A stretch of 17,576 nt of DNA from DATGHS01 sp035307785 (GTDB lineage Bacteria; Planctomycetota; Planctomycetia; Gemmatales; Gemmataceae), in contig DATGHS010000139.1 in assembly GCA_035307785.1 (NCBI GenBank), forward strand, positions 1 through 17,576. Reading direction: 5' to 3'. Of the stretch, positions 13,696-17,576 are shown piece by piece. Positions within the stretch are counted from its first letter, which is position 1; each line of letters begins with the position of its first letter. A model generated the notes under the pieces. That model had not been told where the DNA came from and searched no databases. It saw only the letters and a program-made list of their open reading frames with translations. A program made the position numbers and the translations under genes.

Positions 13696-14391
13696 TCATG
13701 CCGATTGCCTCATGAATCCAAACCAGCCCGTCTTCGGCAAACTGCGAATATGTTCCCGTTCCAAATCGCTCAGAGCCATCAGGGCGCGTTGCTTCCGCCT
13801 CAGCTCGCGCTCCCGGTACCACTTATCGAACTGGCCTTGCACGGCCACGCCCACGAGCGTGGCAATCACGATGCCGATGTTCATACCCACGTAGTTGGTT
13901 TTCGCCCAGCCCGCGGCATCGAACTTTGTCTGGGCACATTTTTCGATCAACAACAGAGCCGAATAGCCTGCCAATAATACGCCGCCGAAGCTGAACATCA
14001 GCATGATCTGCAGGCGATAAAGATATAAGCCAACGATGCCGCCTGCCAGGAAACAGATCAGCGGCTCGTGAAAGGCCGGCACCACGGCGTGAACGGCGAA
14101 CCAGGCCCCGGCGCCGGCGGTTGCAAATGCCGCCACGCGCGACACATCCATGGCCAGCAGCCCGGCGGCCACGGCGAGCAGCAAGCCAGCCGCCAACAGC
14201 CGCGGCCCCGGCTCGGCTTGTGTGTGCAAGCCGTATAAGCCTGCCGCCACGGTCGCGCCCAGCACGATCCAAAAGCGGTGGGCGCGCCAGCCGAATACCC
14301 ATAAGAGAAGCCCGAGTACGATTCCGCCCACGCTGAACGGAATCGACAGTCCGCGGGCTTCTTCCAGCAGATCGCTTGCGATCAGTTGCAT
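13696..14391 (-). CDS. Multi-pass membrane protein, DUF4203/TMEM198-like
   Basis: 231 residues. About seven hydrophobic segments, among them GIVLGLLLWVFGWRAHRFWIVLGATVAAGLYGL, typed here only in part: IPFSVGGIVLGLLLWVFG, HRFWIVLGATVAAGLYGL, LLAAGLLLAVAAGLLAM, AAFATAGAGAWFAVHAV and the pair around LMFSFGGVLLAGYSALLL. A cytoplasmic, basic C-terminal tail (KWYRERELRRKQRALMAL) ends the protein. The Gly-rich IPFSVGG start and the 'W-R-x-x-R-F-x-x-V-x-G' motif recall DUF4203 (TMEM198-like) proteins, whose function in bacteria is unknown. GGGGGTG, about six bases before the ATG at 14391, supports this start over an in-frame TTG upstream. It is the first gene of an operon with the Nif3-type protein. 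Confidence 0.78.
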   Translation of the reverse strand: MQLIASDLLEEARGLSIPFSVGGIVLGLLLWVFGWRAHRFWIVLGATVAAGLYGLHTQAEPGPRLLAAGLLLAVAAGLLAMDVSRVAAFATAGAGAWFAVHAVVPAFHEPLICFLAGGIVGLYLYRLQIMLMFSFGGVLLAGYSALLLIEKCAQTKFDAAGWAKTNYVGMNIGIVIATLVGVAVQGQFDKWYRERELRRKQRALMALSDLEREHIRSLPKTGWFGFMRQSA

Positions 14392-14455
14392 CCCTGCACC
14401 CCCGTAGAACACTGGACGATACCGCGACCGGGGGTTCAGTGTCAAGCGCAGGCCG

Positions 14456-14484
14456 TTGCTGGCGAATGGATTAGGCCATATTCT
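14456..14484 (+). promoter_or_regulatory. Candidate promoter for the LolA-like gene
   Basis: TTGCTG (14456-14461), a 17-base spacer and TATTCT (14479-14484) give a modest sigma70-type promoter about 36 bases before the ATG at 14520. It lies in the gap between divergent genes. Confidence 0.3.
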
Positions 14485-14519
14485 GACCGAATGTATGCCC
14501 TTTAACCCAGGAGGCTTCC

Positions 14520-15263
14520 ATGCGTCGAACCATGCTGCCGGTGGCCGTTTGCGGGATTCTGGTCTTGAGCGCCGGGGTCCGCGCCGACGACAAGGCCAAA
14601 GAGATCATCAAACAAGGCATTGCTGCCCGCGGCGGCGAGGAGAAACTCAGCAAGGTAAAAGGCTACCGAGAAAAGACCAAAGGCACCATTTCGATCATGA
14701 ACATGGACATTGACTTCTCGTCCGACAGCGTGTCGGCGCCGCCCACGAAGATGAAGACGGAATTGAAAATGGAAGTCGGCGGTATGTCGCACAGCATCGA
14801 AGTGGTCTTCAATGGCGAGACGATGCGGCGCTCGATTGACGGCATGATGTTGCCGCTGCAAGACGCCGAAAAAGAAGACGCGAAGCAGCGCATGCAGGTC
14901 GCCTACGCCATGCGCCTCACCCCGCTGCTCGACGAAAAGGCATATCAGTCCAAGGCCCTGCCCGATGCCAAAGTGGATGGCAAAGACGCTGCGGTGGTGC
15001 AAATTACCGGCAAGGACATGAAGGAGACGAAGTTTTATTTCGACAAAACCACGCATCTGCTCGCGCTCGTGGAATATGAAGGCGTCGGCCCGATGGGAAC
15101 CAAGGGCAAGCAGGAGTTGCATTTGAGCGAGTACAAGGAATTCGACGGCGTGAAACAGCCGACGAAGCTCATGATCAGCAACGACGGGACGAAGTTCATG
15201 GAGCAAAGCGTCACGGAGTATAAGCCGCTCGAAAAGGTGGACGACAAGGAATTTGCCGATTGA
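14520..15263 (+). CDS. Periplasmic LolA-like outer membrane lipoprotein-sorting protein
   Basis: 247 residues with a signal peptide (MRRTMLPVAVCGILVLSAGV, cleaved near VRA-DD). The mature part opens with KAKEIIKQGIAARGGEEKLSKVKGYREKTKGT, given here in part as IIKQGIAARGGEEKLSKVKG, the usual opening of LolA-like periplasmic proteins that carry or sense lipoproteins. Beta strands follow, with lipid-cavity-type sequences such as GMSHSIEVVFNGETMRR and KDMKETKFYFDKTTHLLALV. LolB-like or RseB-like domains share this half-barrel fold; this copy is not inside a lol operon. AGGAGG, seven bases before the ATG, fixes the start. A long inverted repeat follows seven bases after the stop. A precise ligand cannot be read. 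Confidence 0.75.
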   Translation: MRRTMLPVAVCGILVLSAGVRADDKAKEIIKQGIAARGGEEKLSKVKGYREKTKGTISIMNMDIDFSSDSVSAPPTKMKTELKMEVGGMSHSIEVVFNGETMRRSIDGMMLPLQDAEKEDAKQRMQVAYAMRLTPLLDEKAYQSKALPDAKVDGKDAAVVQITGKDMKETKFYFDKTTHLLALVEYEGVGPMGTKGKQELHLSEYKEFDGVKQPTKLMISNDGTKFMEQSVTEYKPLEKVDDKEFAD

Positions 15264-15269
15264 ATCGTA

Positions 15270-15351
15270 GGTAAGCCGCGAGACCGAGCGCAGCGCCGTC
15301 GAGCGCGGAAGTAAGCGCTCGACGGCGCGGCGCTCGGTCTCGCGGCTTACC
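15270..15351. repeat. Very long inverted repeat before the pseudouridine synthase gene
   Basis: Arms of 37 bases (15270-15306 and 15315-15351), with a single mismatch, flank an eight-base loop (GGAAGTAA). The arms start GTAAGCCGCGAGACCGAGCG. The element occupies nearly the whole gap between the LolA-like gene and the pseudouridine synthase gene, leaving nine bases before the latter's ATG. No T-tract follows. A fully folded RNA would contain about 36 pairs, so read-through translation initiation would be affected. It may be a dispersed element or a U-less terminator. Confidence 0.9.
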
Positions 15352-15360
15352 ATTTCCAAA

Positions 15361-16347
15361 ATGTCTCATCAAATCTTCCACGTTCGCGCATCCGACAAGG
15401 GCCAAACGCTAGCGGCCGTGCTCAAACGAGAGCTGGGCGTCTCGTGGAATCAGGCCCGCCAATTGATCGCGCAACGCACAGTACGGCTTGCTGGCGCCGT
15501 TTGTACCGACGGCGTTCGCCGCGTTCAGCCAGGAATGGAAATTCAAATCGTTACCGACGAAAACCGGAAAAAGCCGAGGCAGAAACTTGCTCCGCCACGG
15601 AAAACCAAGTCTTCTAAGCCCAAGCGCGATGATCCAAAGCCCGCGCTCGTTTTTCTCGATGAACACATCGTCGTTGTTGAAAAGCCTGCCGGCCTGACGA
15701 CAATGCGTCATGCAGAAGAAGCCGCCGAGTTTGGCAAACGCGCCAAGAAGTACCTGCCGCCGACGCTTGCCGATATGTTGCCCGCACTCATCGGCGAACC
15801 GGAACCAGTGCTGGCAGTACACCGGTTAGACCGCGACACCTCCGGTCTCGTCGTCTTCGCTCGCACGAAAGAATCAGAACGTGATCTCGGTCAGCAATTT
15901 CGCGCGCACACGATTAAGCGTAAATACCTCGCCATAGTCCGCGGCAAGGCCAAGCCGGCCCGAATCGAGTCGCACATTGCCCGCGACCGCGGTGACGGCC
16001 GGCGTGGCAGCACGACCAATCCCGAAGAAGGACAACGTGCGGTCACGCATGTTCGCGTTATCGAGGAACTGGACGATTACACGCTTGTCGAATGCGAGCT
16101 GGAAACCGGGCGCACTCACCAGGTGCGCATTCATTTAGCCGAGCAGGGATCGCCCCTGTGCGGCGAGACCGTGTATGACCGGCCACTGCACGGCGCGCCG
16201 CGGCCAGACAAAAGCAAGGCCCCGCATATAGCGCTGCATGCCGCGACTTTGGGGTTGCACCACCCGGCCACGGGCGAATGGCGCGAATGGCAATCGCCGC
16301 TGCCGGATGATCTGGCAGAATTGCTGCGGCGATTGCGAAAAAACTGA
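15361..16347 (+). CDS. RluA-family pseudouridine synthase with S4 domain
   Basis: 328 residues. RluA-family enzymes convert specific uridines in rRNA or tRNA to pseudouridine. An S4 RNA-binding domain spans about residues 15-65 (LAAVLKRELGVSWNQARQLI). A basic, disordered linker follows (66-95, RKKPRQKLAPPRKTKSSKPKR). The catalytic domain contains the conserved HRLDRDTSGL with catalytic Asp157, then FARTKESERDLGQQFRAH, and the motif III region ETGRTHQVRIHLAEQG. Which uridine is modified (RluD-, RluC- or RluB-type) cannot be decided. The ATG has no Shine-Dalgarno; only nine bases separate it from the long inverted repeat upstream. A hairpin directly follows the stop. Confidence 0.92.
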   Translation: MSHQIFHVRASDKGQTLAAVLKRELGVSWNQARQLIAQRTVRLAGAVCTDGVRRVQPGMEIQIVTDENRKKPRQKLAPPRKTKSSKPKRDDPKPALVFLDEHIVVVEKPAGLTTMRHAEEAAEFGKRAKKYLPPTLADMLPALIGEPEPVLAVHRLDRDTSGLVVFARTKESERDLGQQFRAHTIKRKYLAIVRGKAKPARIESHIARDRGDGRRGSTTNPEEGQRAVTHVRVIEELDDYTLVECELETGRTHQVRIHLAEQGSPLCGETVYDRPLHGAPRPDKSKAPHIALHAATLGLHHPATGEWREWQSPLPDDLAELLRRLRKN

Positions 16348-16350
16348 TGA

Positions 16351-16381
16351 TTAGCGGGCGACCCTTCGGGTCGCCCGCTAA
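16351..16381. terminator. Hairpin after the pseudouridine synthase gene
   Basis: A perfect 14-base stem (TTAGCGGGCGACCC, 16351-16364, and its complement, 16368-16381) with a three-base loop starts three bases after the stop codon. The location suits a terminator, although no T-tract follows. Whether it is a repeat element could be tested by a genome search. Confidence 0.65.
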
Positions 16382-16394
16382 ACGAGGACGCCCC

Positions 16395-16423
16395 TTGTTA
16401 CAACCGCAACTCCACGCTAAAAT
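16395..16423 (+). promoter_or_regulatory. Candidate promoter for tatC
   Basis: TTGTTA (16395-16400), a 17-base spacer and TAAAAT (16418-16423) form the best sigma70-like promoter in the window. It would start transcription near 16430, about 68 bases before the tatC ATG. It lies just after the preceding hairpin. Confidence 0.5.
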
Positions 16424-16497
16424 CACAGATCTCCACACTGTTACGCGGCCCACCCATTCTCTGGGCGCCGTCCCAACCACATGCTGGGAGTCCGGCC

Positions 16498-17576
16498 ATG
16501 CGTAATGCCAACCATCACGACGAAGACGACATGTTCAAAGACAGCCGCATGTCCTTCGGCGATCACATCGAAGAACTGCGCACGCACCTATGGCGGGCCA
16601 TCATGGGCCTGGTGTTATGCATGTTCATCGGCTTCGTGCTGGACCAAATCGGCGACGCGTTGGGACGGCCCTACATCGGCATCGGCAAGCCGGCCATGGC
16701 CATCATCAAGGCCCCCGTCGAATCGGCCCTGGCAGAGTTTTACGATAAGCGAATGAAACGACTGGAGAAAGAATCAAAGGGAAAGGAAGATATCCCTGAA
16801 AACCCCACGACGCCGCAGCCGATGGTAGTTCGCATACCGAAGGATCAGCTGGCAAAATTCCCCGGCGTGGATCCGGCTAAGGTTTCCGATGACATTGAGG
16901 TCACTATGATCGTGAAACCCGAAGAAGTCTACAAGATGAACGCTCGAATCCAAGACGTCATCCGCCCGCAAGAACTAAGCACGTTGACCGCCATGGAAGG
17001 GTTCATGGTCTATTTCAAGGTTACACTTGTATGCGGCCTGATTATCGCCAGCCCCTGGGTCTTTTGGCAAATTTGGTCATTCATTGCCAAGGGGCTATAT
17101 CCCCATGAGAAGAAATACGTTCACATTTACCTGCCGGTGAGTTTGGGCCTGTTTCTGGCCGGCGTCGTTTTGTGTGAAGTCGTGGTGCTGCCGCGCACCG
17201 TGAGCGCCCTGCTTTGGTTCAACGATTTCCTTGGCTTTACACCGCAACTTCGTTTGAATGATTGGCTTAGCCTGGCCATCATGTTACCGCTGGTTTTCGG
17301 CGTATCGTTCCAGACACCGCTCATCATGCTGTTCCTGGAGCGCATCGGCATCATGACCATGGATAGCTACAAGTCGAAGCGGAAATATGCAGTGTTCGCT
17401 CTGGCTGTTTTCGCCATGATCATCACGCCCACGCCGGATGCGCTCACCATGTGCGCGCTCTGGATTCCCATGTGCCTGCTGTACGAGCTTGGCATCTGGA
17501 TGTGCTATTTCATGCCTGGCCGGCATGAGGAAGTGCCCGAAGGCGATGCTCCGACTCTCGATGAACTGATCGAAGT
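16498..17576 (+). CDS. tatC: Sec-independent protein translocase subunit TatC, 3' end missing
   Basis: TatC is the inner-membrane core of the twin-arginine translocase, which moves folded proteins across the membrane and binds the RR signal peptide. 359 codons are open at the window edge. The N-terminal motif DHIEELRTHLWRA (residues 22-34), TM2 (YFKVTLVCGLIIASPWVFWQ), the KGLYPHEKK loop, GVSFQTPLIMLFL, and the last helices ALAVFAMIITPTPDALTM with LWIPMCLLYELGIW are all typical. The first periplasmic loop is long: from KAPVESALAEF (71) to the second helix (about 165) it has 90 residues, against roughly 20 in E. coli. The inserted part is charged (KRMKRLEKESKGKED). GGGAG nine bases before the ATG supports the start; a hydrophilic tail (GRHEEVPEGDAPTLDE) continues past the edge. 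Confidence 0.96.
   Translation, partial: MRNANHHDEDDMFKDSRMSFGDHIEELRTHLWRAIMGLVLCMFIGFVLDQIGDALGRPYIGIGKPAMAIIKAPVESALAEFYDKRMKRLEKESKGKEDIPENPTTPQPMVVRIPKDQLAKFPGVDPAKVSDDIEVTMIVKPEEVYKMNARIQDVIRPQELSTLTAMEGFMVYFKVTLVCGLIIASPWVFWQIWSFIAKGLYPHEKKYVHIYLPVSLGLFLAGVVLCEVVVLPRTVSALLWFNDFLGFTPQLRLNDWLSLAIMLPLVFGVSFQTPLIMLFLERIGIMTMDSYKSKRKYAVFALAVFAMIITPTPDALTMCALWIPMCLLYELGIWMCYFMPGRHEEVPEGDAPTLDELIE

Noticed and set aside
15270..15351. Integrated mobile element or attachment site
   Set aside because: No transposase or integrase and no flanking target duplication are visible in the window; a repeat without a gene fits better.
14502..15359. Minus-strand open frame of 285 codons
   Set aside because: It is antisense to the signal peptide-bearing LolA-like gene and has an Arg/His/Leu-rich composition with no motif.
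16481..16756. Plus-strand frame of 91 codons at the start of tatC
   Set aside because: It is a frame-shifted reading of tatC, whose conserved motifs are in the frame starting at 16498.

Overview
The window looks like a chromosomal segment of a moderately GC-rich Gram-negative-type bacterium. I favour a planctomycete, possibly of the Pirellula group, with moderate confidence. The reasons are the style of the proteins (small family-restricted hypotheticals, an acidic protein with an Arg-rich block, secreted proteins with short Ala-type signal peptides), a TatC with a very long first periplasmic loop, and many different intergenic inverted repeats. No 16S rRNA, tRNA, transposase, phage gene or CRISPR array was seen. 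The gene content is mostly core and housekeeping, interleaved with unrecognised small genes.

Layout. 1-697 (+): the tail of an unidentified gene and a zinc-ribbon protein. 726-2271 (-): a 106-aa unknown with a perfect Shine-Dalgarno, an acidic/Arg-rich protein and a GNAT acetyltransferase, with a nested palindrome before the last. 2575-3991 (+): a secreted trypsin-like protease with a C-terminal beta-rich domain, then a DUF3175-like protein. 4014-4952 (-): a tandem universal stress protein whose promoter appears to overlap that of the divergent gene at 5114. 5114-8713 (+): three small unknown genes, then RecQ helicase. 8694-12402 (-): a translation cluster of zinc-finger protein, rpmE (L31, zinc-free type), prfA (RF1), a DUF6941-like protein, a 54-aa basic protein, a two-helix membrane protein and prmC. 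12576-14391 (-): a multi-helix membrane protein followed by a Nif3/YqfO-type metal protein. 14520-17576 (+): a periplasmic LolA-like protein, an RluA-family pseudouridine synthase and tatC, which runs off the end.

How the genes relate. RF1 (prfA), the methyltransferase that modifies its GGQ glutamine (prmC), and L31 form the functional core of the largest minus-strand cluster; three unrelated small genes sit between prfA and prmC. RecQ and PrmC converge and overlap by 20 bases. Other genes look like independent short operons separated by hairpins. Most of these hairpins lack a T-tract, and several resemble dispersed REP-like elements.

I found no convincing new defence, mobile or biosynthetic system. 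The most noteworthy items are the very long inverted repeat abutting the rluA start, the nested palindrome at 1189-1244, the helically phased CTTTGTG array between rpmE and prfA, the 54-aa gene hidden in the prfA-prmC cluster, and the enlarged TatC loop.
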